Positions 7,921 to 16,996 of a stretch of DNA of 64,000 bases are shown in pieces; the stretch's first letter is position 1, and each line of letters opens with the position of its first letter. The stretch lies in the NCBI RefSeq assembly GCF_021216675.1, contig NZ_CP086120.1:1966501-2030500 (forward strand), read 5' to 3'. The notes below the pieces were generated by a model. The model was not told where the DNA came from. It did no database searches and worked only from the letters and a program-made list of their open reading frames with translations. A program made the translations under genes and the position numbers. Source of the stretch: Streptomyces gobiensis (lineage in GTDB: Bacteria > Actinomycetota > Actinomycetes > Streptomycetales > Streptomycetaceae).

Positions 7921-8898
7921 GTGACCGGGATCAAGACGACCAGTGAGAAGAAGCTGATGCTCTTCTCCGGCCGCGCTCACCCCAGGCTGGCAGAGGAGGT
8001 CGCCAGTGAGCTGGGCGTGGACCTGGTCCCGACCAAGGCGATCGACTTCGCCAACGGCGAGATCTATGTCCGCTACCAGGAGTCGGTGCGTGGCGGTGAC
8101 TGCTTTCTGATCCAGAGCCACACCGCTCCGATCAATAAGTGGATCATGGAACAGCTGATCATGATTGATGCGCTGAAGCGGGCCTCCGCGCGCAGCATCT
8201 CCGTGGTCATCCCGTTCTACGGCTACGCCCGCCAGGACAAGAAGCACCGTGGCCGGGAGCCGATCTCGGCCCGGCTGATGGCGGACCTGCTGAAGGCCGC
8301 GGGCGCGGACCGCATCCTGAGCGTGGACCTCCACGCCGACCAGGTACAGGGTTACTTTGACGGCCCCGTCGACCATCTCTTCGCGCTGCCGGTGCTGACC
8401 AGGTACATCGCGCAGCGGGTGGACCGGGACAAGCTCACCGTGGTCTCCCCGGACGCGGGCCGCGTGCGGGTCGCCGACCGCTGGGCCGACCGGCTGGGCG
8501 CGCCCCTGGCGATCGTGCACAAGCGGCGCGACCCGGATGTGGCGCACCAGGTGACGGTCCACGAGGTCGTCGGTGATGTCGAGGGCCGGGTCTGTGTCCT
8601 GGTCGACGACATGGTCGACACCGGTGGCACGATCTGCGCGGCGGCGGACGCGCTCATCGCGAACGGCGCCGCGGACGTCATCGTCACGGCCACGCACGGC
8701 ATTCTCTCCCACCCGGCGCCGGACAGGCTGAAGAACTCCAAGGTGAGCGAGTTCGTCTTCACGAACACGCTGCCCACCCCGGAGGAGATAGAGATCGACA
8801 AGGTCACGGTGCTGTCGATGGCCCCGACGATTGCCCGTGCGGTGCGGGAGGTCTTTGAGGACGGCTCCGTGACCAGCCTCTTCGAGGAGCAGGGCTGA
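7921..8898 (+). CDS. prs: Ribose-phosphate pyrophosphokinase (PRPP synthetase)
   Basis: This enzyme transfers pyrophosphate from ATP to ribose-5-phosphate, giving PRPP for purine, pyrimidine, histidine and tryptophan synthesis. At 325 residues it shows the class I signatures: SGRAHPRLAEEVASELG at the start, the flexible-loop and metal-binding segment DLHADQVQGYFDGPVDHL, and the PRPP-binding loop VLVDDMVDTGGT. I placed the start at the GTG 7921, preceded by AAGGAGAC at a good distance; the frame is open upstream and overlaps the glmU stop but lacks a ribosome site. Cotranscription with glmU is likely. A large extragenic repeat follows, so the operon may end here. Confidence 0.96.
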   Translation: MTGIKTTSEKKLMLFSGRAHPRLAEEVASELGVDLVPTKAIDFANGEIYVRYQESVRGGDCFLIQSHTAPINKWIMEQLIMIDALKRASARSISVVIPFYGYARQDKKHRGREPISARLMADLLKAAGADRILSVDLHADQVQGYFDGPVDHLFALPVLTRYIAQRVDRDKLTVVSPDAGRVRVADRWADRLGAPLAIVHKRRDPDVAHQVTVHEVVGDVEGRVCVLVDDMVDTGGTICAAADALIANGAADVIVTATHGILSHPAPDRLKNSKVSEFVFTNTLPTPEEIEIDKVTVLSMAPTIARAVREVFEDGSVTSLFEEQG

Positions 8899-8931
8899 GC
8901 GGTACGTCTGCGGGGGCGCCGTGGGTGGTGT

Positions 8932-9057
8932 TCCCCGTATCCCTCCCCTTCCCGTAACCGGGGCTTGCGCCCCGGGGCCCCGGGGGGTTGCCGGTGCGGG
9001 CCGGTGGGCGGTGTTGTGCCCACCCGTTCCGCCCTGCGGAACGACTGCCCACAACAC
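8932..9057. repeat. Extragenic palindromic repeat, copy A (inverted orientation)
   Basis: This is the first of five copies in the window. Read on the minus strand it has a hairpin module (9011-9057) that begins GTTGTGGGCA and ends GGGTGGGCACAAC. It encloses a perfect inner stem, CGTTCCGC/GCGGAACG, with a 3-base loop. Next to it (8932-8986) is a GC-rich module built on CCCCGGGGC...GCCCCGG. The outer arms GTGTTGTG/CACAACAC are exact. It lies between prs and rplY, both on the plus strand, and may act as terminator or mRNA 3' end stabiliser. Confidence 0.75.
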
Positions 9058-9089
9058 AGGGGGTGGGGGGAATACCCCGCGTGATCGAT

Positions 9090-9118
9090 TTCGGTGTGGC
9101 CTTCCGGCCGAGTAGACT
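9090..9118 (+). promoter_or_regulatory. Candidate promoter for rplY
   Basis: TAGACT (9113-9118) is a good sigma-70-type -10 box. The region 17 bases upstream (TTCGGT) is only a weak -35. It would give a leader of about 120 bases before the rplY start, long enough for autogenous or growth-rate control, although I cannot identify a known leader structure. Confidence 0.4.
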
Positions 9119-9248
9119 CACAGGGTTGCTCGGCGAGGGAGGCCGCACTGATGTGTGCGGCTCATCCGTTATCGACGCGCTCTTCGTAGCAGGCCTGTCG
9201 TAGGCCGGGTGACGGCCACCAGATCGTCTGAAATACGAGGAGCGAGTC

Positions 9249-9848
9249 ATGGCTGACGTCAAGATCTCCGCCAAGGTCCGCCAGGAGTTCGGCAAGGGTG
9301 CCGCCCGCCGACTGCGCCGCGAAGAGAAGATCCCCGCGGTCATCTACGGCCACGGTGCCGACCCCGTCCATGTCGAGCTGCCCAGCTACGACATGATGAT
9401 GGCGCTCAAGAACTCGAACGTCCTGATCAACCTGGATGTCGAGGGCAAGAAGGAACTGGTCATCCCCAAGGCTGTGCAGCGCGAGGCCATCCGTGGCTTC
9501 CTGGTCCACGTCGACCTGCTCACCGTCAAGAAGGGTGAGAAGGTCACCGTTGAGATCCCGGTCCACACCGAGGGCGACCTGGGTCCGGGCCAGAACCTGC
9601 TGGAGCACGTCCTGAACGCGCTGCCGGTCGAGGCCGAGGCCACCCACATCCCGGAGTCCGTCTCCGTGTCCGTCGAGGGTCTGGTCGCCGGTGACCAGGT
9701 CCTGGCCAAGGACATCGCACTGCCGAAGGGCACCACCCTCACCGTCGACGAGGACACCGTCGTCCTCCAGGTCCTGGGCGCGCAGGCCGAGGAGCCGACC
9801 GCGGAGGCCGCGGCCGAGGGCGAGGCCGCCGAGGGTGCGGCGGAGTAA
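9249..9848 (+). CDS. rplY: 50S ribosomal protein L25/general stress protein Ctc
   Basis: L25 of the long TL5/Ctc type, 199 residues. The N-terminal domain (KISAKVRQEFGKGAARRLRR...VIYGHG) binds 5S rRNA and the C-terminal half is the extra beta domain (HIPESVSVSVEGLVAGDQVLAKDIALPKG). It ends in an acidic Ala/Glu tail common in actinobacterial members. In other bacteria Ctc is induced by stress, but nothing here proves that. The ATG at 9249 has GAGGAG seven bases upstream. A strong hairpin follows directly, so most transcripts may stop before pth. The order rplY-pth is conserved and joins two translation functions. Confidence 0.95.
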   Translation: MADVKISAKVRQEFGKGAARRLRREEKIPAVIYGHGADPVHVELPSYDMMMALKNSNVLINLDVEGKKELVIPKAVQREAIRGFLVHVDLLTVKKGEKVTVEIPVHTEGDLGPGQNLLEHVLNALPVEAEATHIPESVSVSVEGLVAGDQVLAKDIALPKGTTLTVDEDTVVLQVLGAQAEEPTAEAAAEGEAAEGAAE

Positions 9849-9872
9849 TTCCCCGCTCCCCGGATAACATTT

Positions 9873-9916
9873 GTTCAACCGCCGCCCGGCGCCGCAGCGC
9901 GGGGCGGCGGTTGAAC
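9873..9916 (+). terminator. Hairpin terminator or processing site between rplY and pth
   Basis: A perfect 15-base inverted repeat, GTTCAACCGCCGCCC (9873-9887) and its complement (9902-9916), encloses a 14-base GC-rich loop. There is no long T-run after it, which is usual for Streptomyces terminators. The pth ribosome site (GAGGAGAGG) lies directly after the stem. Confidence 0.65.
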
Positions 9917-9934
9917 TGTTGAGGAGAGGTGTAG

Positions 9935-10534
9935 GTGACGGATACAGCGAGCCCCTGGCTCATCGCGGGCCTCGGCAACCCCGGGCGGGAGTACGCGGCG
10001 AACCGCCACAATGTGGGGTTCATGGTCGCCGATCTCCTGGCTGAGCGGATGGGCGCCACATTCAAGGCACACAAGGCCAGCGCCGCCCGCGCCCAGGTCA
10101 TCGAGGGCCGTATCGGCGCGCCCGGACCGGACAGCCGCCGGGTCGTCATCGCCAAGCCGATGTCCTTTATGAACCTCTCCGGCGGCCCCGTCACCGCGCT
10201 GCGGGACTTCTACAAGGTTCCGGTCGACCACATCGTTGTGATCCACGATGAGCTGGACATCGACTACGGCATGCTCCGCCTCAAGAAGGGCGGCGGTGAC
10301 AACGGCCACAACGGTCTGAAGTCCATCACCAAGTCGCTGGGCTCCGACTACTACCGCGTCCGCTTTGGCGTGGGCCGCCCTCCGGGCCGTATGCCGGTGG
10401 CCGACTATGTACTCAAGGACTTCTCCGCCGCCGAGCGCAAAGAGCTCGACTACTTCGTCGACCGTGCCGCGGACGCCGTGGAAACGCTCATCGTGGACGG
10501 CCTGGAGCGCGCACAGGGCACGTACAACTCATAA
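9935..10534 (+). CDS. pth: Peptidyl-tRNA hydrolase
   Basis: Pth releases tRNA from peptidyl-tRNA that drops off the ribosome. The 199-residue protein has all family landmarks: [18 protein letters not shown], containing the catalytic His in [19 protein letters not shown]; and [19 protein letters not shown] with [11 protein letters not shown]. The GTG at 9935 is chosen because GAGGAGAGG lies close upstream. It follows rplY after 86 bases but a strong hairpin separates them, so it may be partly uncoupled. It is a housekeeping enzyme and probably essential. Confidence 0.96.
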   Translation: MTDTASPWLIAGLGNPGREYAANRHNVGFMVADLLAERMGATFKAHKASAARAQVIEGRIGAPGPDSRRVVIAKPMSFMNLSGGPVTALRDFYKVPVDHIVVIHDELDIDYGMLRLKKGGGDNGHNGLKSITKSLGSDYYRVRFGVGRPPGRMPVADYVLKDFSAAERKELDYFVDRAADAVETLIVDGLERAQGTYNS

Positions 10535-10574
10535 CCCGTACAACTCCCGTAGGGGGACATCCGTCCATCGCGGG

Positions 10575-10604
10575 TTGACCGACGCCCGAGTCATGGCCAA
10601 GTAT
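10575..10604 (+). promoter_or_regulatory. Promoter with -35 and -10 boxes, probably leaderless
   Basis: TTGACC (10575-10580), an 18-base spacer and AAGTAT (10599-10604) precede the ATG at 10612 by seven bases. Transcription would therefore start at the start codon. This is one of the better promoter matches in the window. Confidence 0.5.
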
Positions 10605-10611
10605 CACGGCC

Positions 10612-11121
10612 ATGCCCACCAGCACCAAGAAGCGCAGCCGTATCCGTCGCGCGGGTGAGAGTGCCTACGGGATTCTGCTGCTCGCCAAGAACGCTCTGAT
10701 GGCCGTGGTGGCGCTGCTGCTGTTGGTGGCCGGGACATGGACCTCCTGGGACAGCGCACGGCACGCGATGTTCACCGATGGACGTGAACTCGGCACGATG
10801 ACCGTGAAAGCCTGTGGCGCGGACCGCTGTACGGGGCCCTTCGTCCCGAATGACGGCCAGGGCAGCGTGCGGGCCAAGGTGAGCATGAAGAAGCCGGTGG
10901 CACAACAGACCGGCGAACGGCTCCCGGTGGCCGTCCGGCCGGGCACGGACGATGTCGTACGGACCGGAGTGCCCGGGATCCTCTACGCCTGGGTGCCGCT
11001 GGGGGGCGCGATGCTGCTGGCCGCCCTGGTACTGGCGGGCGGACTGCGGATGCGCCGTACGGGTTGGGTGCTGGGGCTGCTGGGCGCGGGGCTGATGGGA
11101 GCGGCGTTCATCACACTGTGA
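10612..11121 (+). CDS. Conserved membrane protein of unknown function
   Basis: A 169-residue protein with one hydrophobic segment near residues 22-45 (YGILLLAKNALMAVVALLLLVAG as core) and two close together at the C-terminus, about 123-168. Between them is a domain of roughly 75 residues, probably outside the membrane, with a pair of cysteines (KACGADRCTGPF) that could form a disulphide. The basic N-terminus (STKKRSRIRR) fits a cytoplasmic start. No catalytic motif is recognisable. The promoter placement suggests a leaderless message and independent expression from pth. Function is not known to me. Confidence 0.75.
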   Translation: MPTSTKKRSRIRRAGESAYGILLLAKNALMAVVALLLLVAGTWTSWDSARHAMFTDGRELGTMTVKACGADRCTGPFVPNDGQGSVRAKVSMKKPVAQQTGERLPVAVRPGTDDVVRTGVPGILYAWVPLGGAMLLAALVLAGGLRMRRTGWVLGLLGAGLMGAAFITL

Positions 11122-11276
11122 ACGACTTCGCTGGATCGTTACACTCCGCATTTACGACAACCGGCCAGTAACCGGGCGGATGCGACGCATCGCGCTTGAC
11201 CGGACCTGCACCTGCGCAAGAAGCTTTCCCAGCCTCCCCCCAGTTCCCTTCTGTCCCCGAGAAGTTGGACTACCCT

Positions 11277-12065
11277 ATGCGCACCCCCTACCGCTCCACA
11301 TCCGTGGTAATGGCCTCGCTGCTGCTCGCCGCAGGAGCTGCCCCCGCGTTCGCAACCGAGAGCACCTACTCCCCCGAGCTGCGTCAGCCGCTGCCCCGGA
11401 CCGCCAGCACAGCTGACGGCGCCGCGCCGCAGAAGGGCCCCAAGGAGTGTCCGACCGTCCCGGCCGGCATGGACGGCTGGCACTTCGTACTCCCTGGCAA
11501 CAAGGCCGAGTTCGTCAAGCTCACCGCGACCTTTGAGCCCGGTGGCACGAAGACGGTCGACGACTTCAGCGTCTTCCCCGGCAAGGCCGGCAAGCACGCC
11601 TATCTGGGGTCGGCCCCCGGGGCGAAGCTCATTGACATCGAGGCCGAGGTCACGGGTGGGGACCTGGAGAAGTTCAACCTGTCCCACACCTGCCCCACGT
11701 CGCTGCCCACCTCCGGCGAGACGCCGGTCAATGATGTGGACGACGAGGAGACCCCTGAGGACAAGGACACACCTGAGGACAAGGACACCCCTGAGGACGC
11801 CTCCGAGGAGGCCGCAGGCGGCGCGCAGGACGACACGGTGACGGATGAAAACTCCGCCAACTCCCCGCAGCCTGCGGGCGGCGGCTCCGAGGAGCCGTCC
11901 GACGAGGCATCCCCGGAGCCGGCCCCGGCCGGTGGCGGCGACCTCGCCGAGACCGGCAACGGCGCCCCCGTCGGCGCCCTCGGCGCCGGCGCCGCAGCCC
12001 TGGTCGCCGCAGGCGCCTACCTGACCCTCCGCCGCCGCAAGGCAGCCACCACCCAGCAGGACTGA
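11277..12065 (+). CDS. Secreted cell-wall protein with LAETG sortase signal
   Basis: A 262-residue exported protein. It begins with a Sec signal peptide (basic start, hydrophobic core VVMASLLLAAGAAPAFA, cleavage after AFA). A domain of about 100 residues with two cysteines (KECPTVP...SHTCPTS) follows, then an acidic Pro/Glu/Asp-rich stalk with the repeated block TPEDKD. It ends with a class E-type sortase signal: LAETG, a hydrophobic segment and a basic tail RRRKAA. Streptomyces sortases recognise LAxTG, so covalent anchoring to peptidoglycan is likely. A TACACT at 11140-11145 could be a -10 box, giving a leader of about 125 bases. The ATG at 11277 is chosen because the signal peptide begins there. 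Confidence 0.82.
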   Translation: MRTPYRSTSVVMASLLLAAGAAPAFATESTYSPELRQPLPRTASTADGAAPQKGPKECPTVPAGMDGWHFVLPGNKAEFVKLTATFEPGGTKTVDDFSVFPGKAGKHAYLGSAPGAKLIDIEAEVTGGDLEKFNLSHTCPTSLPTSGETPVNDVDDEETPEDKDTPEDKDTPEDASEEAAGGAQDDTVTDENSANSPQPAGGGSEEPSDEASPEPAPAGGGDLAETGNGAPVGALGAGAAALVAAGAYLTLRRRKAATTQQD

Positions 12066-12076
12066 CCCCGCAACCC

Positions 12077-12205
12077 GTTGTGGGCACTCGCAGCCCCGCG
12101 AGGGGCTGTGGGTGGGCACAACGGGGGCACCCAACGTTCCCGCCCCACCCCCGGGGCCCGGGGCGCAAGCCCCGGTTCCGTGGAGGGGGCGGGAACGGGG
12201 AACCC
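12077..12205. repeat. Extragenic palindromic repeat, copy B
   Basis: The hairpin module (12077-12122) starts GTTGTGGGCACTCG, has the inner stem CAGCCCC/GGGGCTG around GCGA, and ends GGGTGGGCACAAC. The outer arms extend to CCCGTTGTG/CACAACGGG. The GC-rich module with CCCCGG stems follows to about 12205. Its 46-base hairpin core is identical to copy C. It sits between two convergent genes, the LAETG protein and ppc, where it could stop transcription from both sides. Confidence 0.78.
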
Positions 12206-12219
12206 ACCCCGGCGCCCGG

Positions 12220-14982
12220 TCAGCCCGTGTTGCGCAGACCCGCCGCCACCCCGTTGACCGTCAAGAGCAGCGCACGGGACAGCAGCTGATCCGGCTCCTC
12301 ACCCCGCGCCGCGGCCTCACGCTGCCGGTGCAGCAGGGTGACCTGGAGATAGGAGATCGGGTCCAGATACGCGTCCCGGATCTTCAGGGTCTGCTTCAGC
12401 ACCGGGTTCGACTCCAGCAGCTCCTTCTCGCCGGTGATACGCAGCACTTCCTGAACGGTCAGCGCGTGCTCGGCCTCGATCGTCTCGAAGACATGCTTCA
12501 GCTCAACCGGCACCAGGGTGTCGACATAGTGCCGGGCGATGCGCAGATCCGTCTTGGCGAGCGTCATCTCCACATTGGAGAGGAAGTTCTGGAAGAAGTG
12601 CCAGTGCTCGTACGCCTCTTCCAGCACCGCGTCCAGACCGGCCTCACGCGCCGCCTTCAGCCCGCTGCCGACGCCGAACCAGCCCGGCACGATCTGCCGC
12701 GACTGGGTCCAGCCGAACACCCACGGGATCGCCCGCAGCCCGTCCAGACCCGCCCCGCTGTCCGGGCGCCGGGAAGGACGCGAACCCAGGTGCAGCTCGG
12801 CGAGCTGGTCCACCGGGGTCGAGGCGAAGAAGTACGCGGGCAGATCCGGGTCTTCCACCAGCCGCCGGTACGCACCGTGCGCCGCGTCGGAGACCGTGTC
12901 CATCGCCGCGTCCCAGCGGGCCAGCGCCTCATCCGACTGCCGGGGAGCCGTGTGCAGCGCGGAGGCCTGCAGCGTGGCGGAGACCGTCAGCTCCAGGTTC
13001 TCCCGGGCCAGCGAGGGCACCAGGTACTTGTCGGAGATGACCTCGCCCTGCTCGGTCACCTTGATCTCACCCTCCAGCGTGCCGTACGGCTGGGCGAGGA
13101 TCGCGTCATGGGTCGGGCCACCGCCCCGGCCGACCGTGCCGCCACGGCCGTGGAAGAGCCGCAGCCGCACCCCGTGCCGGTGAGCGACATCGCGCAGCCG
13201 CCGCTGAGCACGGTGGATCTCCCACTGTGAGGTGGTGATGCCGCCGAACTTCGAGGAGTCGGAGTAGCCGAGCATGACCTCCTGAAGGTCGCCGCGGAGC
13301 GCGACCAGCTTCCGGTAGGAGGGATCGGACAGCATCGCGTCCAGCAGCTCGTCAGCGATCTTCAGCTCATCGGTGGTCTCCAGCAGCGGCACGATACCGA
13401 TCCGTGCCCAGCCCGCGTGCAGATCGATGAGCCCGGCCTCCCGGGCCAGCACGGCGGCGGCGAACACATCGTCCGCGCCCTGGCACATCGAGATGATGTA
13501 CGACTCGATCACCTCGGGCCCGAAGGTGTCGAGTGCCCTGCGGATGGTCTGGAAGACCCCGAGGGTCTTCGCCCCGGCGGCGTCCAGCGGTGCCGGGGTG
13601 GGCGCCAGCGGCCGCCGGGAGCGCAGCTCCTTGGCGAGCAGCTTGTGCCGGTAGTCACGCGGCATGTCCTCATACCGCCATGACTCCTCACCGAGCCGGT
13701 CGAAGAGCTGGCCCAGCGCGTGGTGGTGGGCGTCGGCGTGCTCACGCACATCCATCGTGGCCAGCTGGAGCCCGAAGGCGGCCAGGGTGCGCAGCACCCG
13801 CTCAACGATGCCCTCGGCGATCAGCCCGCCACGGTGCTCACGCAGTGAGGCCTGCACGAGGGCGAGATCGTCGAGGAGTTCGCCGGTGCCGAGATAGTCC
13901 CGGCCGGGGACATGCTGGGCGTCCTGTGCCAGCCGCTCACGGGTGTTGACGAGCTTCTGCCGGATGCAGGTGACCTTGAGCCGGTACGGCTCCTCGGCGT
14001 TGAGCCGCTTATAGCGCGGGGTGATCTCCGGCAGCCGCTCCAGATCGTCCTGGAGCGAGTCCAGCAGCTGCTGGGTGGCGCCGCAGTTACGGATGGAGTT
14101 GGACAGCGCGCCGCGCAGCTCATCGATGTGCTCAAGCGCCTGGCTGATGCCGTGCTCATGCTGGAGCAGCAGAACATCCCAGGTGACCTGCGGCGTCACA
14201 TTGGGGTTGCCGTCCCGGTCACCGCCGATCCAGGTGCCGAAGGTCAGCGGCCGGGTGCCGTGCGGCAGCGGTGCGCCGGCCCGCTCCAGCTCAGTGGCGA
14301 GGTCCTCCAGCAGATCGCCGACCGCGCCCCGGTGCAGCTCGTCCAGGTAGTAGACGGCGTTGCGCGCCTCATCGGCGGGCTCGGGCCGGGCGACCCGCAG
14401 CTCATCGGTCTGCCAGATCAGGTCGATGTTCTCGGCCAGCCGCAGTTCGGTGCGCGGCTGCTCGACGTCGTCCGCTCGGTCGAGCAGTTCGGCGATCTTG
14501 CGCAGCTTGGTCAGTACGGACCGGCGGGCGGCCTCGGTCGGGTGGGCGGTGAAGACGGGCCGGACGCCGAGGTGCTTGGCGGTCTCCCGCAGATGCTCCG
14601 GGTCGGCGTCCTTGAGCATGTCGGCGGTGCGGGCCAGGCTGCCGCCGTCGGCCGCGCGGTGGGCCCGCAGCTCCCGGCCACGGTGCACCTGCTCGGTGAC
14701 ATTCGCGAGGTGGAAATAGGTAGAAAAGGCCCGTACGAGTCTGGCGGCCGTCTGTAGATCGGTTCCGCTCAGCAGGTCGGCGGCGGCCTCGACGTCGCTG
14801 CGGGTCAGCGCGCGGACCCGCTCGACAAGCTCCAGCAGCTCGGGGCCTTCTTGCCGGACCAGGGTCTCGCCGAGCAAATCGCCCAGGCGGCGGATATCGG
14901 CCCGTAGGGCGCTGCTGGTGTCCGAGGTCTCCGGGACTCCCGGGTTCTCCGGGGCCTCCGGGTGGGCGTCGGCACTGCTCAT
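12220..14982 (-). CDS. ppc: Phosphoenolpyruvate carboxylase
   Basis: PEP carboxylase fixes bicarbonate onto PEP to make oxaloacetate, refilling the TCA cycle. The 920-residue protein carries the catalytic signatures VFTAHPTEA (first essential His), GYSDSSK, and [14 protein letters not shown], plus the conserved C-terminal end (RNTG). I chose the ATG at 14982 because AAGGAG lies about nine bases upstream; an in-frame ATG 20 codons earlier has no ribosome site. The first 45 residues are a variable Ser/Glu/Pro-rich extension. Monocistronic, it ends at extragenic repeat B and is divergent from the desaturase gene across about 230 bases. Confidence 0.96.
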   Translation of the reverse strand: MSSADAHPEAPENPGVPETSDTSSALRADIRRLGDLLGETLVRQEGPELLELVERVRALTRSDVEAAADLLSGTDLQTAARLVRAFSTYFHLANVTEQVHRGRELRAHRAADGGSLARTADMLKDADPEHLRETAKHLGVRPVFTAHPTEAARRSVLTKLRKIAELLDRADDVEQPRTELRLAENIDLIWQTDELRVARPEPADEARNAVYYLDELHRGAVGDLLEDLATELERAGAPLPHGTRPLTFGTWIGGDRDGNPNVTPQVTWDVLLLQHEHGISQALEHIDELRGALSNSIRNCGATQQLLDSLQDDLERLPEITPRYKRLNAEEPYRLKVTCIRQKLVNTRERLAQDAQHVPGRDYLGTGELLDDLALVQASLREHRGGLIAEGIVERVLRTLAAFGLQLATMDVREHADAHHHALGQLFDRLGEESWRYEDMPRDYRHKLLAKELRSRRPLAPTPAPLDAAGAKTLGVFQTIRRALDTFGPEVIESYIISMCQGADDVFAAAVLAREAGLIDLHAGWARIGIVPLLETTDELKIADELLDAMLSDPSYRKLVALRGDLQEVMLGYSDSSKFGGITTSQWEIHRAQRRLRDVAHRHGVRLRLFHGRGGTVGRGGGPTHDAILAQPYGTLEGEIKVTEQGEVISDKYLVPSLARENLELTVSATLQASALHTAPRQSDEALARWDAAMDTVSDAAHGAYRRLVEDPDLPAYFFASTPVDQLAELHLGSRPSRRPDSGAGLDGLRAIPWVFGWTQSRQIVPGWFGVGSGLKAAREAGLDAVLEEAYEHWHFFQNFLSNVEMTLAKTDLRIARHYVDTLVPVELKHVFETIEAEHALTVQEVLRITGEKELLESNPVLKQTLKIRDAYLDPISYLQVTLLHRQREAAARGEEPDQLLSRALLLTVNGVAAGLRNTG

Positions 14983-15143
14983 GAGGGGCGGCTCCTTGCA
15001 GCTCTTCGCTTCTGGCAGGTCACGGACCGCGCTGTCCGACACCCTAAGGATAGGCCGCGCCTACCCAGCCGGACGCGGCTGTCCACTCAGCGGTCAGGGG
15101 TGCTTCCTGTCCTCCCTCTGGACCAGTCCCAGAGTGCTGCCAT

Positions 15144-15176
15144 ACTTACGTCGCCGTAGGTTACGGTCCCGTAGGT
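15144..15176. promoter_or_regulatory. Candidate operator upstream of the desaturase gene
   Basis: CCGTAGGT occurs twice in direct orientation (15154-15161 and 15169-15176, 15-base period). Overlapping the second copy is a short inverted repeat TACGG-tc-CCGTA (15162-15173). It lies 36-68 bases before the desaturase start, where a TetR-type repressor could block the promoter. The TetR gene immediately downstream of the desaturase is the obvious candidate binder. Confidence 0.4.
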
Positions 15177-15211
15177 GATCCGTATCCCGCCCCGCTCCAT
15201 GAGGGACACAG

Positions 15212-16225
15212 ATGACGACGACTCCCCACTTGACCGAGAAGCCGTCGGCGACGAGTGCCGACTCCACCTCCGCCTCCGCCTCCAGCACCGCAGAACCGCT
15301 GCCGTCCGCCACGCTGGGCGGAGAGAAGCGCCGCTCGCTGGAGCAGATCACCCTGCTGCTCTTCATCACCGTCCCCTTCGCCGCACTGCTGGCCGCGGTG
15401 CCGCTGGCCTGGGGCTGGGGAGTGAGCTGGCTGGACCTGGGTCTGCTGGTGGCGATGTACTTCATTGGCTGCCATGGCGTCACGGTCGGTTTTCACCGCT
15501 ACTTCACCCATGGCTCGTTCAAGGCCAAGCGGCCGTTGCGGGTCGCGCTGGCCATCGCGGGTTCGCTGGCCGTTGAGGGGCCGCTGGTCCGCTGGGTCGC
15601 GGACCACCGCAAGCACCACAAGTACTCCGACGCCGAGGGCGACCCCCACTCACCGTGGCGCTATGGCGAGACGGTGCCCGCGCTGCTGAAGGGTCTGTGG
15701 TGGGCGCATATGGGGTGGATGTTCGACAAGGAGCAGACGCCTCAGCACAAGTACGCCCCGGACCTGATCAAGGACCCGGTGATCCGCCGGATCTCCCGCC
15801 AGTTTGTGCTGTGGACCATGGTGTCACTGGCCGTCCCGCCCCTGGTGGGCGGAGTGGCCACCTGGTCCTGGCAGGGCGCGCTCACCGCGTTCTTCTGGGG
15901 CTCCCTCGTCCGGGTCGGTCTGCTCCACCATGTCACCTGGTCGATCAACTCGATCTGCCACGCGGTGGGCAAGCGTCCCTTCAAGTCCCGGGACCGCTCC
16001 GGCAACGTCTGGTGGCTGGCCGTGCTGTCCTGCGGTGAGTCCTGGCACAACCTGCACCACGCGGACCCGACCTGTGCCCGGCACGGGGTGGAGAAGGGGC
16101 AACTCGACTCCAGTGCCCGGATCATCCGCTGGTGTGAAAAAGCAGGCTGGGCATATGACGTGCGGTGGCCGCAGCGGAGCCGGATCGATGCCCGGCGTAA
16201 CGAGGATGCCGCTCAGGCGGCATGA
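15212..16225 (+). CDS. Acyl-CoA / acyl-lipid delta-9 desaturase
   Basis: A 337-residue membrane di-iron desaturase that introduces a double bond into long-chain acyl groups. The three histidine boxes are present: HGVTVGFHRYFTHGSF, HRKHHKYSD and HNLHHAD. Hydrophobic segments before box 1 and between boxes 2 and 3 (LWTMVSLAVPPLVGGVAT) fit the four-helix topology. The first 45 residues are Ser/Ala-rich and poorly conserved. GAGGGAC precedes the ATG. The TetR gene begins just eight bases after the stop, so the two probably form an operon, comparable in layout to TetR-controlled desaturase genes in other bacteria. Confidence 0.92.
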   Translation: MTTTPHLTEKPSATSADSTSASASSTAEPLPSATLGGEKRRSLEQITLLLFITVPFAALLAAVPLAWGWGVSWLDLGLLVAMYFIGCHGVTVGFHRYFTHGSFKAKRPLRVALAIAGSLAVEGPLVRWVADHRKHHKYSDAEGDPHSPWRYGETVPALLKGLWWAHMGWMFDKEQTPQHKYAPDLIKDPVIRRISRQFVLWTMVSLAVPPLVGGVATWSWQGALTAFFWGSLVRVGLLHHVTWSINSICHAVGKRPFKSRDRSGNVWWLAVLSCGESWHNLHHADPTCARHGVEKGQLDSSARIIRWCEKAGWAYDVRWPQRSRIDARRNEDAAQAA

Positions 16226-16232
16226 TGGTCCT

Positions 16233-16901
16233 GTGGCGACCGATGAAAGAAGCATCCAGGACAAACCGGCAGGTTCCTCCCGGCGCGCCCGTCGGCGTAT
16301 GACCGGGAAGGAGCGCCGGGAACAGCTACTCGACATCGGTCGCACCCTCTTCGCCGAACGGGGCTTCGAGGGAACGTCGGTCGAGGAGATCGCGGCGAAG
16401 GCTGGGGTCTCCAAACCGGTGGTCTACGAGCACTTCGGCGGCAAGGAGGGCCTGTACGCGGTGGTCGTCGACCGTGAGATGAGGCAGCTGCTGGACATGG
16501 TCACCGAGGGGCTGACCGCGGGCCACCCGCGGGAGCTGCTGGAGCAGGCCGCGTTCGCCCTGCTCGACTACATCGAGCAGTACACGGATGGTTTCCGGAT
16601 CCTGGTCCGCGATTCGCCGGTGGCGCAGTCCACGGGCACGTTCGCATCGCTGATCAGCGATATCGCCACGCAGGTCGAGGACATCCTGGGCCTGGAGTTC
16701 AAGGCGCGGGGCTTCGACCCGAAGCTGGCCCCGCTGTACGCCCAGGCGCTGGTCGGTATGGTCGCCCTGACCGGGCAGTGGTGGCTGAACGCCCGTAAGC
16801 CCAAGAAGGCGGAGGTCGCGGCGCACCTGGTCAACTTGGCCTGGCATGGCCTGGACGGCCTGGAACAAAAACCCCGCCTCATCGGCCACCGCCGCGCCTG
16901 A
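16233..16901 (+). CDS. TetR family transcriptional regulator
   Basis: A 222-residue regulator. The N-terminal helix-turn-helix is clear (RREQLLDIGRTLFAERGFEGTSVEEIAAKAGVSKPVVYEHFGGKEGLYAVV). The C-terminal ligand-binding part is all-helical and ends LAWHGLDGLEQKPRLIGHRRA. The GTG at 16233 starts eight bases after the desaturase stop codon. The gene pair suggests that it senses fatty acids or acyl-CoA and regulates the desaturase and itself; that is inference from context. The extragenic repeat C lies after its stop codon. Confidence 0.9.
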   Translation: MATDERSIQDKPAGSSRRARRRMTGKERREQLLDIGRTLFAERGFEGTSVEEIAAKAGVSKPVVYEHFGGKEGLYAVVVDREMRQLLDMVTEGLTAGHPRELLEQAAFALLDYIEQYTDGFRILVRDSPVAQSTGTFASLISDIATQVEDILGLEFKARGFDPKLAPLYAQALVGMVALTGQWWLNARKPKKAEVAAHLVNLAWHGLDGLEQKPRLIGHRRA

Positions 16902-16996
16902 TTTCTAACGGCGCCCGCCGTTGCTGCCGACGGACGGATTCCCCGAACCCAGCCCCTTCCCGAACCTGAGGGCTACCGCCCCCAGACCCCACTCCC

